Source of the DNA: Marinobacterium_D sp050908845
Lineage (GTDB): Bacteria; Pseudomonadota; Gammaproteobacteria; Pseudomonadales; Balneatricaceae
Assembly (NCBI RefSeq): GCF_050908845.1
Contig: NZ_CP194171.1
Location: 4,278,001 to 4,342,000 of the forward strand
Length of the DNA: 64,000 nucleotides
Reading direction: 5' to 3'
This document shows positions 43,245 through 52,832 of the stretch, piece after piece. Position 1 is the first letter of the stretch. Every line of letters begins with the position of its first letter. The translations under genes and the position numbers were made by a program. Under the pieces are notes generated by a model. It did no database searches and was not told the origin of the DNA. It saw nothing but the letters and a program-made list of their open reading frames with translations.

Positions 43245-44816
43245 ATGAGTCAGCAAACCAATACCGTTCTGCCCAAAGATGTCAGCGCCGGTGATTTCGA
43301 CGCCGCCGTCAAAGAGTTCCGCGCCCTGCTGGGTGAGGAGAATGTACTGATCCAGAGCGAACAGCTCACCCCCTACACCAAGATCATGATGCCCGGCGAT
43401 GTGGAGCGGAACACCCCTTCTGCCGCGGTCACCGCCACCAGCGTAGAGCAGGTGCAGGGCGTGGTCCGGATCTGTAACCGCTACGGCATCCCGGTGTGGA
43501 CCATCTCCACCGGCAACAACTTCGGCTACGGCAGCGCCGCTCCCGGCCAGCGCGGCCAGGTGGTGCTGGACCTTAAAAAGATGAACAAAATCATCCATAT
43601 CGATGCGGATCTGGGTACCGCACTGGTGGAGCCGGGTGTCACCTATCAGCAGCTTTACGACTACCTGGAGGAGAACAACCTGCCGTTGATGCTCTCCTTC
43701 CCGGCACCTTCCGCCATCGCCGGTCCCCTGGGCAACACCATGGACCGGGGTGTCGGCTACACCCCGTACGGCGAGCACTTCCTGATGCAGTGCGGTATGG
43801 AGCTGGTCCTGGCCAACGGCGAGATCTATCGCAGCGGCATGGGTGGCGTCGAGGGCGACAATGCCTGGCAGGTGTTCAAGTGGGGCTATGGCCCGACGCT
43901 GGACGGCATGTTCACCCAGGCCAACTACGGCATCTGCACCAAGCTGGGTTTCTGGCTGATGCCCAAGCCACCGGTTTCCAAGCCGTTCGAGATCAAGTTC
44001 GAGGAAGATACCGATATCGCCGAGATCGTCGAGTTCATCCGTCCGCTGCGCATCGCTCAGGTGATCCCCAACGCCGTGGTGATTGCCGGCGTACTCTGGG
44101 AGGCCGCCACCTGCAACACCCGCCGCTCGGACTATACCGATGAACCGGGCGCCACCTCCGAGGCGATCCTCAAGCAGATCCAGAAGGACAAGGACCTGGG
44201 TGCCTGGAACGTCTACGCCTGCCTGTACGGTACGCCGGAACAGGTCGAGGTGAACTGGAACATCGTCCAGGGCGCGCTCAAGCAGCTGGGCAAAGGCAAG
44301 CTGGTGACCGCGGAGGAAGCCGGCGGCACCGAGCCGTTCACCTACCGCTCCAAGCTGATGACCGGCGTACCCAACCTGCAGGAGTTTGGCCTGTACAACT
44401 GGCGCGGCGGCGGTGGCTCCATGTGGTTCGCACCGGTCAGCCAGGCGCGAGGCAGTGAATGCGACAAACAGTACGGGCTGGCGAAACAGATCCTCAACAA
44501 ACACGGCCTGGATTATGTCGGCGAGTTCATCGTCGGCTGGCGCGATATGCACCACGTGATCGACGTGCTCTATGACCGCACCAACGACGAGGAACGCGCC
44601 CGCGCCGAGGCGTGCTTCAACGAGCTTCTCGATGAGTTCGAGAAACGCGGTTACGCCGTTTACCGGGTCAACACCCAGTTCCAGGACCGGGTCGCGCAGA
44701 GCTACGGCACAACGAAACGACGGGTTGAACACGCCATCAAGCGTGCACTGGACCCGAACAACATTCTGTCGCCGGGCAAGTCGGGCATCGACCTGAACAA
44801 CGACTTCACACTTTAA
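43245..44816 (+). CDS. pchF: p-Cresol methylhydroxylase flavoprotein subunit PchF
   Basis: A 523-residue FAD enzyme of the vanillyl-alcohol oxidase/PCMH family that hydroxylates the methyl group of p-cresol. Tyr384 (FGLYNW) falls exactly where PchF binds FAD covalently. Tyr95 (NNFGYG), Tyr473 and Arg474 (VYRVN) fall at the known substrate-binding positions. Start at the ATG at 43245. No signal peptide is visible although the cytochrome partner is exported. Eugenol hydroxylase is a close relative and a less likely alternative. Confidence 0.93.
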   Translation: MSQQTNTVLPKDVSAGDFDAAVKEFRALLGEENVLIQSEQLTPYTKIMMPGDVERNTPSAAVTATSVEQVQGVVRICNRYGIPVWTISTGNNFGYGSAAPGQRGQVVLDLKKMNKIIHIDADLGTALVEPGVTYQQLYDYLEENNLPLMLSFPAPSAIAGPLGNTMDRGVGYTPYGEHFLMQCGMELVLANGEIYRSGMGGVEGDNAWQVFKWGYGPTLDGMFTQANYGICTKLGFWLMPKPPVSKPFEIKFEEDTDIAEIVEFIRPLRIAQVIPNAVVIAGVLWEAATCNTRRSDYTDEPGATSEAILKQIQKDKDLGAWNVYACLYGTPEQVEVNWNIVQGALKQLGKGKLVTAEEAGGTEPFTYRSKLMTGVPNLQEFGLYNWRGGGGSMWFAPVSQARGSECDKQYGLAKQILNKHGLDYVGEFIVGWRDMHHVIDVLYDRTNDEERARAEACFNELLDEFEKRGYAVYRVNTQFQDRVAQSYGTTKRRVEHAIKRALDPNNILSPGKSGIDLNNDFTL

Positions 44817-44824
44817 CCCCCGAA

Positions 44825-44856
44825 CCGGCACGGAGCCGACCCTCTCTCCGTGCCGG
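44825..44856 (+). other. Perfect hairpin after pchF
   Basis: CCGGCACGGAG and CTCCGTGCCGG pair perfectly (11 bp) around CCGACCCTCT. No T-run follows, so mRNA 3'-end protection is the likely function. Confidence 0.6.
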
Positions 44857-44899
44857 CCCCCTTATCAACCCCGTTTTCCGTTGTTGTCGCCTCGGGATT

Positions 44900-44929
44900 G
44901 GCGTGCAGCCCCTGCGGCACGCCCTTTTT
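44900..44929 (+). terminator. Rho-independent terminator after pchF
   Basis: GGCGTGC and GCACGCC pair, followed by CTTTTT. It lies upstream of the outer-membrane protein gene, so that gene is either reached by read-through or has its own promoter. Confidence 0.7.
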
Positions 44930-44970
44930 AACCCTGCCGACAACCCGTGAACCTGGAGAAAAACACCACA

Positions 44971-45783
44971 ATGAAAAAAACAATACTAGCCGCTGCTCTC
45001 GCCTCCGTCTTTCCTGCCGCCGCCAGCGCCGGCCACTATACGCCGGGTGTCGAGGCGATCCGCGCCGCTGTCGTGCCGGGCCCCGGCCTTTACTACAAAG
45101 GCTACGCCGTGCGCTACGACGCAGACGAAAACACGGCACTGCCCGCCGATAGCGAGGTTAGCGTCAACGCCCTGGCCAACCGCTTTATCTGGGTGACCGA
45201 GCAGAAACTCCTGGGCGGCGACCTCACCTTTGAAACCATCATCCCGGTTATCCAGACCGACCTGTCCATCGCCGGTGGCGCGCTTGAGAGCGACGAGTGG
45301 GGCCTGGGCGATATCTTTTTCGGCAGCGTGCTGGGCTGGCACGGCGAACGCTGGGATGCCGTCGGCGGCATAGGCGTCTGGACCGAGACCGGCCGGGATG
45401 ACGAACCCGCCGATCCGGGCCTGGGTTACACCGAAACCATGTTAACCTTCGGCGGCAACGTCTACCTCAACGACAGCAAGGATCTGGCGTTCAGCACCCT
45501 GGGACGCTACTCGATCGCCGACGACAGCGCCATCGAGGATGAGCTGCTGCTGGAGTGGGCACTGAGCAAACGTCTGGCCACTGGACTGGAGGTGGGCCTG
45601 GCCGGTTATGAACGCTGGCAGCTCGAAGGCGGCGACCAGGAAAAGCACGGCATCGGCATCGAAGCCGGTTACTTCTGGCCGCAGACAATGACCGGCCTGA
45701 ACCTGGCCGTTTACGACGAATACAGCGCTGATCAGGATTTCGAAGGCAGCCTGCTGCGCCTGACGCTGACCAAAGTCTTTTAA
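44971..45783 (+). CDS. Outer-membrane protein of the phenol/meta-pathway type (SphA/PhlX-like)
   Basis: A 270-residue secreted beta-barrel protein with a signal peptide (cleavage after ASA) and C-terminal Phe (TLTKVF). The pattern PGVEAIRAAVVPGPGLYYKGYAVRYDAD, GGDLTFETIIPVIQTD and GLGDIFFGSVLGWHGERW is that of the outer-membrane family often linked to phenol and cymene pathways. Start at the ATG 44971, giving a proper signal peptide. It probably eases entry of p-cresol-like phenols. Confidence 0.82.
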   Translation: MKKTILAAALASVFPAAASAGHYTPGVEAIRAAVVPGPGLYYKGYAVRYDADENTALPADSEVSVNALANRFIWVTEQKLLGGDLTFETIIPVIQTDLSIAGGALESDEWGLGDIFFGSVLGWHGERWDAVGGIGVWTETGRDDEPADPGLGYTETMLTFGGNVYLNDSKDLAFSTLGRYSIADDSAIEDELLLEWALSKRLATGLEVGLAGYERWQLEGGDQEKHGIGIEAGYFWPQTMTGLNLAVYDEYSADQDFEGSLLRLTLTKVF

Positions 45784-45817
45784 TCCATAAAAGCTTTTCA
45801 GGTCATCTAAGCTTTTC

Positions 45818-45842
45818 AGGCCACAGGACTGCCCTGTGGCCT
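45818..45842. terminator. Bidirectional terminator between convergent genes
   Basis: AGGCCACAGG and CCTGTGGCCT pair around ACTGC, with GTTTG following. It separates the outer-membrane protein gene from the convergent EamA gene. Confidence 0.65.
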
Positions 45843-45848
45843 GTTTGA

Positions 45849-46790
45849 TCAACTACGGCCGGGCTGGCAGCGGGCATCAACACAGCCCCGCTCCGACCCG
45901 ATCAGCCAGCACAGGGTTATCAGCAGCAGCCCCAGACTGCCCCAGGTCACCGGATTCAGATGCGCGCTGCCCGCATAGAGCGCAAGCCCCAGCGATACCA
46001 GCGGCGTCAGGTAGCTGTAGGCCGCTACACTGCTCGGCATCAGCACCTGCATGGCGCTCTGCAATATCCAGAACGTCATAAAGCTGGCGAACAGCGCCAG
46101 CAACCCCAGCACCGCCATATCGCCCAGGCTCAGCAGCTGCCAGAACTGGCTGCCATCGCCGGATTCGAACTGCGCCAAGCCTGTCATCAGCAGTGCGCCT
46201 ATCAACAGGCTCCAGAACGTGGCAAGCAGCGGGTTGGCCGGCAGCCAGTCGCGCAGCACCAGTACGCGGGAAGAAACCGAGTAAGCGGCCGAGCACGCAC
46301 AGCCGGCCAGAAATAGCCACTCCCCTGCGCCAAAACTACCAAGGCTGCCGGCACGTCCTTGCAGATTCAGCCCCAGCGCGCCGGCAGCACCGATCAGTAA
46401 AACCAGCAGGCGGCCTGCGCCTGAGCGCTCGATACCCACCAGCCGGGCCAACAGCCAGGCGATGGCGGGCAGGGTGACAAACAGCGCGGCCACCGACAGC
46501 GCCGAGGTCAGGTTGAGGGCGATAAACTGCGAGCCGAAGAACGCCGCCAGAAACACACCCAGCAGCGTGTAACCCAGCCTGGCCCTGGTGTTCTTCGGCC
46601 ACCAGCCAGGTTGTTTAACCACCCAGGGATACATCAGCGCCGCGGCGATAAGAAAGCGCACCGCGGTCAGCCAGAGCGGCGACAGCGCTTCATCCAGGGT
46701 GGCCGCCAACGGAAAGGATCCGCCCACCAGCACAGCCCAGAGCAGCATCATCAGATGCGCGCCGAGCGGCGTTTTCATCAAACTGTTCAT
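45849..46790 (-). CDS. EamA/DMT-family transporter
   Basis: A 313-residue inner-membrane protein with ten predicted helices in two EamA repeats, typical of drug/metabolite exporters. Three ATG codons lie together; the one at 46790 is preferred because GGAG is seven bases before it. Exported substrate is unknown. It has no operon partners, and the 187-bp region to azoR holds no gene. Confidence 0.85.
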   Translation of the reverse strand: MNSLMKTPLGAHLMMLLWAVLVGGSFPLAATLDEALSPLWLTAVRFLIAAALMYPWVVKQPGWWPKNTRARLGYTLLGVFLAAFFGSQFIALNLTSALSVAALFVTLPAIAWLLARLVGIERSGAGRLLVLLIGAAGALGLNLQGRAGSLGSFGAGEWLFLAGCACSAAYSVSSRVLVLRDWLPANPLLATFWSLLIGALLMTGLAQFESGDGSQFWQLLSLGDMAVLGLLALFASFMTFWILQSAMQVLMPSSVAAYSYLTPLVSLGLALYAGSAHLNPVTWGSLGLLLITLCWLIGSERGCVDARCQPGRS

Positions 46791-46977
46791 CATCATTCTC
46801 CATAGCTGTTTATGCACCCCAGGCGTTGCCGGGCGCGGGGAGTAGATGAACAGAGTGCGCCAGCGGCGCACTGGCGGGGTTTAAAGATTAAAAGGCGCGT
46901 TCGGATTTTCCGACTCCGGCCGGCTGGCCTGTCGCTAGTCTGGAAAACTCATTCATACAAGACCGATGGAGAACAGC

Positions 46978-47574
46978 ATGACTAGCCTTTTGTACTTGAA
47001 GACCAGCGCCAACGCCGAGCGCAGCCGATCCTCCCTGCTGTGTGAGCGCTTTATCGCCCGACGCATCGAGAACCAACCCCGCACCCGGCTCCTGACACGG
47101 GACCTGGTCAGCGACCCGCTACCCCACCTCGGCCCGTCGCAGTGGGATGCGCTGCGTCTGCCTGTGGATAAGCTGAACGCCGACCAGATCATCTACCGGC
47201 GTCTCTCCGATGACCTGATCGACGAGTTCGACAGGGCCGATGCGGTGGTGATCGCCCTGCCGCTGTATAACGCCGGGATCCCGTCACAGCTGAAGGCTTA
47301 TTTCGATCTGCTGGCCCGCGCCGGCGTCAGTTTCGAGTTCACTGCCGAGGGGCCCAAAGGGCTGCTAAAGGACAAAGACGTGTATCTGGTATCCACCCGT
47401 GGCGGCATCCTCGCACCTGAGGATGATCATCAGCTGCCGGCACTGGAACAGCTGCTCGGGCTGCTAGGTATCAGCCGCTTTCATCGCGTAATAGCACAAG
47501 GTCTGGACCTGTCGCCGGAAAGTGCAGACAAGGAATTGAGCACCGCCTGGAGCCAGCTGGCCGCCCTGGCCTGA
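46978..47574 (+). CDS. azoR: FMN-dependent NADH-quinone/azo reductase AzoR
   Basis: A 198-residue flavodoxin-fold protein of the AzoR family (E. coli AzoR has 201). The FMN loops LPLYNAGIPSQLKAYFDLLARAGVSF and VSTRGGIL are present. GGAG lies six bases before the ATG at 46978. It reduces quinones and azo compounds with NADH and may detoxify quinones formed from catechols. It converges with the LysR gene at 47582, with seven bases between. Confidence 0.88.
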   Translation: MTSLLYLKTSANAERSRSSLLCERFIARRIENQPRTRLLTRDLVSDPLPHLGPSQWDALRLPVDKLNADQIIYRRLSDDLIDEFDRADAVVIALPLYNAGIPSQLKAYFDLLARAGVSFEFTAEGPKGLLKDKDVYLVSTRGGILAPEDDHQLPALEQLLGLLGISRFHRVIAQGLDLSPESADKELSTAWSQLAALA

Positions 47575-47581
47575 GGTGCAC

Positions 47582-48514
47582 TCAGCCGCTGCCGCCAAGC
47601 TGCAGCTCGCTCTCGCAGATCCGCACCAGTTGCTGCCGCAACCAGCGCCGCCCGGGGCTGTCATTGGAGGGCGCCCAGACCATATCGAAGGTGAAGTTGG
47701 GGCAGCCCAGCGGCGGCTGGTTGATCTGTACTCCAGGTGGAATCCGCAGCGCGGGCAGCAGGCTTTCCGGCAGCATCATCATGCAGGGCAACTGCTCCAG
47801 CATATTCAGACAGGCCTGATAGTTACTGGCCCAGGCCACCACCGTACGGCTGCGGCCAAGCTGCTCCAGCCAGAGGTCCACCATGTTACGTGGCGACTGC
47901 CAGGGTGAGGGATACAGATGCAGAGCATCGCAATATTCATCGATACTGATCTGCCTGGGCCTGTTGCCCCGCGCCATGCAGACAAAGCGGTCCTCGAACA
48001 GCGGCTGCCGTTCCAGCTGCGGATGCAATTGAAAATAGGCGCCGGGACCGGGCACGCAGAACAGGTCCACCTTGCCCGCCAGCAACTCTTCGGTGGGCAG
48101 TTTTTCACGCAGCTTCTGCATATGCAGGATGCGGCGCGGTGAGCATTCCAGCGCGGCTTTCATCAAACGGGGTAGCAGCAGGAGCTCAAAGGCCTCCGGC
48201 ACGCACAGTTCCAGCGGCAGTTCCCGGTCATCCGCATCGCCCAAGCCTTCTGCTGAACGGTTGATCGCCTCCAGCGCATTGCGCAGGTAGGGCTCGATAT
48301 AGAGCGCCCGCGCCGTGGGCAACAGACCGCTGCTGTCACGGACAAACAGCTCATCGCCAAGGCTTTCGCGCAGGCGTTTCAGCGAATAGCTCACCGTGGG
48401 CGGACTGACGCTGAGCTCCTCGGCGGTCTTGCGCGCGTTGTGCGTTTTGAACAGCGACAGGAAGATCGCAATATCCTGGATATCCAGTTTGCGCAGCAGG
48501 TTATTGCTCAGCAT
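47582..48514 (-). CDS. LysR-family regulator (NodD/LinR-like)
   Basis: A 310-residue LysR regulator with the N-terminal winged helix (DIQDIAIFLSLFKTHNARKTAEELSVSPPTVSYSLKRLRESLGDELFVRDSSGLLPT), followed by an effector domain. The start is set at ATG 48514 since the longer frame runs into dacB. It lies directly downstream of dacB. Targets are unknown; azoR is convergent and a possible one. Confidence 0.85.
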   Translation of the reverse strand: MLSNNLLRKLDIQDIAIFLSLFKTHNARKTAEELSVSPPTVSYSLKRLRESLGDELFVRDSSGLLPTARALYIEPYLRNALEAINRSAEGLGDADDRELPLELCVPEAFELLLLPRLMKAALECSPRRILHMQKLREKLPTEELLAGKVDLFCVPGPGAYFQLHPQLERQPLFEDRFVCMARGNRPRQISIDEYCDALHLYPSPWQSPRNMVDLWLEQLGRSRTVVAWASNYQACLNMLEQLPCMMMLPESLLPALRIPPGVQINQPPLGCPNFTFDMVWAPSNDSPGRRWLRQQLVRICESELQLGGSG

Positions 48515-48524
48515 GGCACTGTAC

Positions 48525-49964
48525 TCATCCCCGGTTATGGATAGTGACCAGCAGGTTACGCTCAAACTCGGCCCGCGCCCTGCGCATCTCTGCCGGATCA
48601 TCCCCACGGGCGATGCCCGATACCATCAGTACAAACAGGTAGCGTTTTCCCGATGCCGCCTGGAGAAAGCCGGCCAGGTTGGAGGAACCGTTCACCGTGC
48701 CGCTCTTGGCGCGGATGGTGCCACTCAGCGGCGCTTCACGCAGACTACGGCGGTACTTCAGGGTACCGTTCTGCCCCGCTACCGGCAGCGCCTGGTAAGC
48801 AGCCATCTGCGGATTGCGGTTCAGAAAGCTCAGGACGGCCGCCAGCTGCCGGGCGCTGAGCTGGTTATCCCGCGACAGACCGGAACCATCCTTCAGGGTA
48901 GTCACCCCCAGCTCCAGCCCGGCCTGCTCACGCAGGATCTGGATGACCTCGCGGGCGCCAACCTCGAATGAACCGATACCACTACGCTGCGCGCCCAGCG
49001 TCTTCAGCAGGTTGTCGGCATAGAGGTTATCGGAATGCTGCAGCACCTCTTCGAGCAGGCTAGACAGTGGTGCGGAGCTGACCTGCGCCAGCGTCTGCCA
49101 CTGCTCGCCGCTGGCTGACTGTTCCAGGCGGCGGGTTGTGCCGGCAAGCAAAATACCGCGCTGATGCAGCTCCTGCTGCAGGATATCCCCCAGGTAGGCT
49201 GCCGTATCATTGACCGCGAAGTTCAGCGGCCAACGTCGCTGCGCTTTGGTGATACAGCCACTCAGCTGATAGCGGTTGCCGGGGCCGCGCTCCAGCCTAA
49301 GATCGCAGAGGCTCTCCTGCTTCTCGCTGGCACTGACCAGTTCCACGTCAGCGGCGGCAGCAACCGGCTGATGTTCGGGCACAAACAGACGCGCCTTGTT
49401 GCCGTTCACCTTTGTATCGAGACTCGCTGCGACGCAGTTGTGCTCGATGGTGAAAGCCGACGCCGGGGCGCTGTAGCAGACGCCCAGGTTATCCCAGGGC
49501 CAGCCCCGTGCCCGCTCGTAACCGCTGAAGACACGACCATCGAGCAGCAGATCGCCATCGATCCGCGTAATCCCTTTAGCCTGCAGCTGGTCCAGCAGTT
49601 CGCCCAGCTGCGCCCGGCTCAGGTCGGGCGCACCGCTCAGGAGCAGCTTGAGATCACCCTGCCAACTGCCGTTCTTGACCCGGCCCTGGCCCAGCAGCCT
49701 AGTCTTGAAGCGATAATCAGCGCCAAGCTGCAGCTCTGATGCCAGGGCTGTGAGCAGCTTCTGAGTGCTGGCCGGAGGCAGCAGCAGATCGCTGTTATGC
49801 TCCGCCTGCAGTGCTCCGCCATCCAGCGGCCGCACCAGCAGCGCCACCTGGGCGCCCTGGGGCGACTGCGCCAGTGCCGTCTGCAGCGCCGTATCCGTTG
49901 CCGCGCGCAGGGGCGTCAGCGCCAACAGCAGCAAGACCCAGAAACTAAAAAATCGCAGTCGCAT
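48525..49964 (-). CDS. dacB: D-alanyl-D-alanine carboxypeptidase/endopeptidase (PBP4)
   Basis: A 479-residue penicillin-binding protein that trims peptidoglycan cross-links in the periplasm. It has a signal peptide (ALTPLRA), the active-site SxxK at Ser66-Lys69 (PASTQK), SDN in LQHSDNLYADN and KSG in IRAKSGTVNG. Length matches PBP4 (about 477 in E. coli). Confidence 0.93.
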   Translation of the reverse strand: MRLRFFSFWVLLLLALTPLRAATDTALQTALAQSPQGAQVALLVRPLDGGALQAEHNSDLLLPPASTQKLLTALASELQLGADYRFKTRLLGQGRVKNGSWQGDLKLLLSGAPDLSRAQLGELLDQLQAKGITRIDGDLLLDGRVFSGYERARGWPWDNLGVCYSAPASAFTIEHNCVAASLDTKVNGNKARLFVPEHQPVAAAADVELVSASEKQESLCDLRLERGPGNRYQLSGCITKAQRRWPLNFAVNDTAAYLGDILQQELHQRGILLAGTTRRLEQSASGEQWQTLAQVSSAPLSSLLEEVLQHSDNLYADNLLKTLGAQRSGIGSFEVGAREVIQILREQAGLELGVTTLKDGSGLSRDNQLSARQLAAVLSFLNRNPQMAAYQALPVAGQNGTLKYRRSLREAPLSGTIRAKSGTVNGSSNLAGFLQAASGKRYLFVLMVSGIARGDDPAEMRRARAEFERNLLVTIHNRG

Positions 49965-50310
49965 TACTTTCCTTTCAACCGATCAGGGGTGTTATTTATC
50001 CAGCCGACTTAAGCACAGGCTGCGCGATTATCTGATCCCGGCGGCTGGCCGGGAGTTCCGTCCGCAATCAGCCCCGCCGCACTCTGATGATACATTTGAT
50101 GAACCGAAGAGGGGCAAGAACAGTGTGTTACATCAGAACGCCTCCGCGCCCCAGCGGCTTTACTGTGCACTCTGCACAAGCCATTGACGTAACACTCGTC
50201 GGAATTCCACAATCTTTCTTCACCTCCGCCACCGCACCCCGGACTGGAACAGGCCTTGCTATGTGTGCAGTGTCGTAAAGCAAACTCTTATTATCATTGC
50301 GGAGCACGCT
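49965..50310. other. Gene-free region between dacB and codB
   Basis: A 346-bp intergenic region between divergent genes. It has a few short palindromic stretches but no coding frame, terminator or operator that I can support. It must contain promoters for both neighbours. Confidence 0.5.
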
Positions 50311-51567
50311 ATGGAAAACTCAGATTACCCGTTGAGCGAAGTGCCCAACAGCGAGCGCAAGGGGCTGCTCTCCACCTCGGTTGTACTGCTCGGCTTTACC
50401 TTTTTTACCGCCACCATGTGGGCGGGCGGATCTCTCGGCAGCGCCTTCGACTTCGGCGAGCTGATGCTGGTGATCCTGATCGGCAACCTGCTGCTGGGCG
50501 CCTACGCGGCGGCCCTGGCGTATATCGCCTGCAAAAGCGGTCTTAACTCTGTGCTGATGGGGCGCTTCTGTTTCGGCGAGATCGGCAGCAAGCTGTCCGA
50601 CTTTGTGCTCGGTTTTACCCAGATCGGCTGGTACGCCTGGGGTACCGCCACCATCGCCGTGGTGCTGGTAAAAACCACCGGGATGCCGGAATCCCTGGAG
50701 ATTCCGCTGATGATCCTGTTCGGCATGGCGTTCTGCATCACCGCCATGATCGGCTTCAAAGGCCTGGATCTGCTGTCGCGCTTTGCCGTGCCGGCGATGA
50801 TGCTGTTTATCCTGATCAGCCTCTACACCGGCATGGTCGATGTGGGCGGCGTTTCCGGCCTGCTCGGCCAGAGCCCGTCGGAAAGCATGAGTTTTGCCGC
50901 TGCGATCACCGTGGTGATCGGTACCTTTATCAGCGGCGGTACCCAGGCCACCAACTGGAGCCGCTTTGCCAAAACGCCGAAGATCGCCGTGATCGCGACC
51001 CTGGCTGCGTTCTTTGTCGGCAACGGCCTGATGGTGCTGACCGGCGCACTGGGCGCGATGATCTACCAGCAGGCGGATATCGTCGATGTGATGCTGGCCC
51101 AGGGCTTTGTGGTACTGGCGGTGCTGATGCTGTTCCTCAACATCTGGACCACCCAGGACAACACCATCTACAACTTCGCCGTGGCCGGCTGCAACCTGCT
51201 GCGCACCGACAAGCGCAAGGTCGTCACCGTGACCGGCGCCGCCATCGGCACCGTGCTGGCAGTGGGCGGCATGTACAACCTGCTGATCCCCTTCCTGGTA
51301 CTGCTCGGCACCTTCATCCCGCCGATCGGCGGCGTGATCATGGCGGACTTCTGGGTCAACCATAAGGGCAAGTATCCAAAGCTCGCCGATGTGAGTCTGC
51401 CGGCGTTCAACTGGATCGGGCTGGGTGGCTATGTAGTAGGTTCCGCCGCGGCTTACTTCTCGCCGGTACTGCCGCCGCTGGTGGGTGTGATCGTCGCCGC
51501 GCTCTGCTATAGCATCCTGGTAAAAATGCCGTTTGCCAGCCCGGCAATGGACGCGGCCGAAGGCTGA
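50311..51567 (+). CDS. codB: Cytosine permease CodB
   Basis: A 418-residue NCS1 transporter with 12 predicted helices, close in length to E. coli CodB (419). Motifs include GFTQIGWYAWGTATIAVVLVK and NLWTT-like (FLNIWTTQDNTIYNFAVA). GGAG is six bases before the ATG at 50311. It imports cytosine, which CodA then deaminates. It is first in the operon codB-pucR-codA. Confidence 0.92.
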   Translation: MENSDYPLSEVPNSERKGLLSTSVVLLGFTFFTATMWAGGSLGSAFDFGELMLVILIGNLLLGAYAAALAYIACKSGLNSVLMGRFCFGEIGSKLSDFVLGFTQIGWYAWGTATIAVVLVKTTGMPESLEIPLMILFGMAFCITAMIGFKGLDLLSRFAVPAMMLFILISLYTGMVDVGGVSGLLGQSPSESMSFAAAITVVIGTFISGGTQATNWSRFAKTPKIAVIATLAAFFVGNGLMVLTGALGAMIYQQADIVDVMLAQGFVVLAVLMLFLNIWTTQDNTIYNFAVAGCNLLRTDKRKVVTVTGAAIGTVLAVGGMYNLLIPFLVLLGTFIPPIGGVIMADFWVNHKGKYPKLADVSLPAFNWIGLGGYVVGSAAAYFSPVLPPLVGVIVAALCYSILVKMPFASPAMDAAEG

Positions 51568-51568
51568 T

Positions 51569-52822
51569 ATGACAATAAGCTGCGCCGATATACCGCGCCT
51601 GCCCGGCCTGGAAGAGATCCGCTTCCGGGCCGGTCTGCAGGGCGGTAACCGACCTGTCCGCTGGCCCTACGTGGCGGAGAACGACTGCATCGCCCCCTGG
51701 GTTCGAGGCGGCGAACTGGTGTTTGTCACCGGTATCAACCGGCCCCGCTCGGAAGCCAACCTGAAGCAGCTGGTACATGAAGCAGTTGAGCATCAGGTCG
51801 CGGGGCTGGTGATCCTCACCGGGCCCGAATTTATCCGCGAGATTCCTGCCGGTGTGCTGGAGCTCGCCAACACCCTGAATTTCCCGATTCTGGAACAGCC
51901 CTACTCGCTGAAAATGGTAGTGGTCACCGAGGTGATCTCCAACGCCATCGTGCAGGACAACCTGATCGGCCAGTCCACCAAGCTGTTCCTGACCCGGCTG
52001 ATCAACGGCTTTGCCGATGCGCCGGAGCTTATCCACCTGCGCGCTGCCGAGCTGGGCCTGAACGATAACCGCCCCTACGCGGTGGTCTCGGTGCGTATCT
52101 CCGGTTTTCACCAGCGCCTGCTCAGCGAGGACCGGGATCAGCACTGGCAGCTGATCCACCAGCGTAATCAGCTGGAACAGCAGTTCGGCGAACTGCTCAA
52201 ACGGCGCGGTATCGACTGGCCCGTACTGGTACTGGAGCAGGACCTGATCGCCATCTGGCCCGCCGAGAAAGACCACGCCAGCGCCCTGGCCGACGAAATA
52301 GATTCCGCGCTGAATCAGCTTCAGAACCGGATGCCGGAGCTGCAGCTGTACGCCGGCGCCAGCGATCTGCAGCCGGGCCTGAGCCAGCTGTCATCTGCCG
52401 TGGAGCAGTCCCGCCAGGCGGTGCAGTTCGCCGTGCAGCATGGCGGCCAGCGGCTGTTTTTCTATGATCAGCTCGGCATCGCCCGGCTGTTTGCCGCGAT
52501 CCCGCAGCGCAACCTGCTGGCCCAGTTCTGCCAGCAGCAGCTTGGCAGCCTCTGTTTCGCCCGCGACGACCAGTCGCTGATGCTGAAAGAGACCCTGACC
52601 CAATACCTGAATCTGTTCGGCAACCAGCAGCAGACCGCCGAGAGCCTGGGCATTCACCGCAACACTTTGAGACATCGACTGAAACGGATAGAGCAGCTGA
52701 TCGGCCACCGCCTCGGCGACGCCTTCGTGCGGCTTAACCTGCAGAACGCCCTGCTGATCGAGCAAATCCTGTTTCAGCACCACAATATCGACAGCCAGCT
52801 CCCCACAGCTGGAGATCACTGA
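51569..52822 (+). CDS. PucR-family regulator inside the cytosine operon
   Basis: A 417-residue PucR protein: an N-terminal PucR domain (about 1-125, GGELVFVTGIN), a central GGDEF-like region and a C-terminal HTH_30 (ETLTQYLNLFGNQQQTAESLGIHRNTLRHRLKRIEQLIG). It starts two bases after the codB stop. Such proteins activate purine or pyrimidine catabolic genes; here it probably controls codBA. Confidence 0.88.
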   Translation: MTISCADIPRLPGLEEIRFRAGLQGGNRPVRWPYVAENDCIAPWVRGGELVFVTGINRPRSEANLKQLVHEAVEHQVAGLVILTGPEFIREIPAGVLELANTLNFPILEQPYSLKMVVVTEVISNAIVQDNLIGQSTKLFLTRLINGFADAPELIHLRAAELGLNDNRPYAVVSVRISGFHQRLLSEDRDQHWQLIHQRNQLEQQFGELLKRRGIDWPVLVLEQDLIAIWPAEKDHASALADEIDSALNQLQNRMPELQLYAGASDLQPGLSQLSSAVEQSRQAVQFAVQHGGQRLFFYDQLGIARLFAAIPQRNLLAQFCQQQLGSLCFARDDQSLMLKETLTQYLNLFGNQQQTAESLGIHRNTLRHRLKRIEQLIGHRLGDAFVRLNLQNALLIEQILFQHHNIDSQLPTAGDH

Positions 52823-52832
52823 AGAGGTTCCT

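Noticed and set aside
42969..44831. A 620-codon open frame antisense to pchF
   Set aside because: It is the reverse reading of pchF in a GC-rich gene. PchF has all catalytic residues, while the antisense protein has no recognisable domain.
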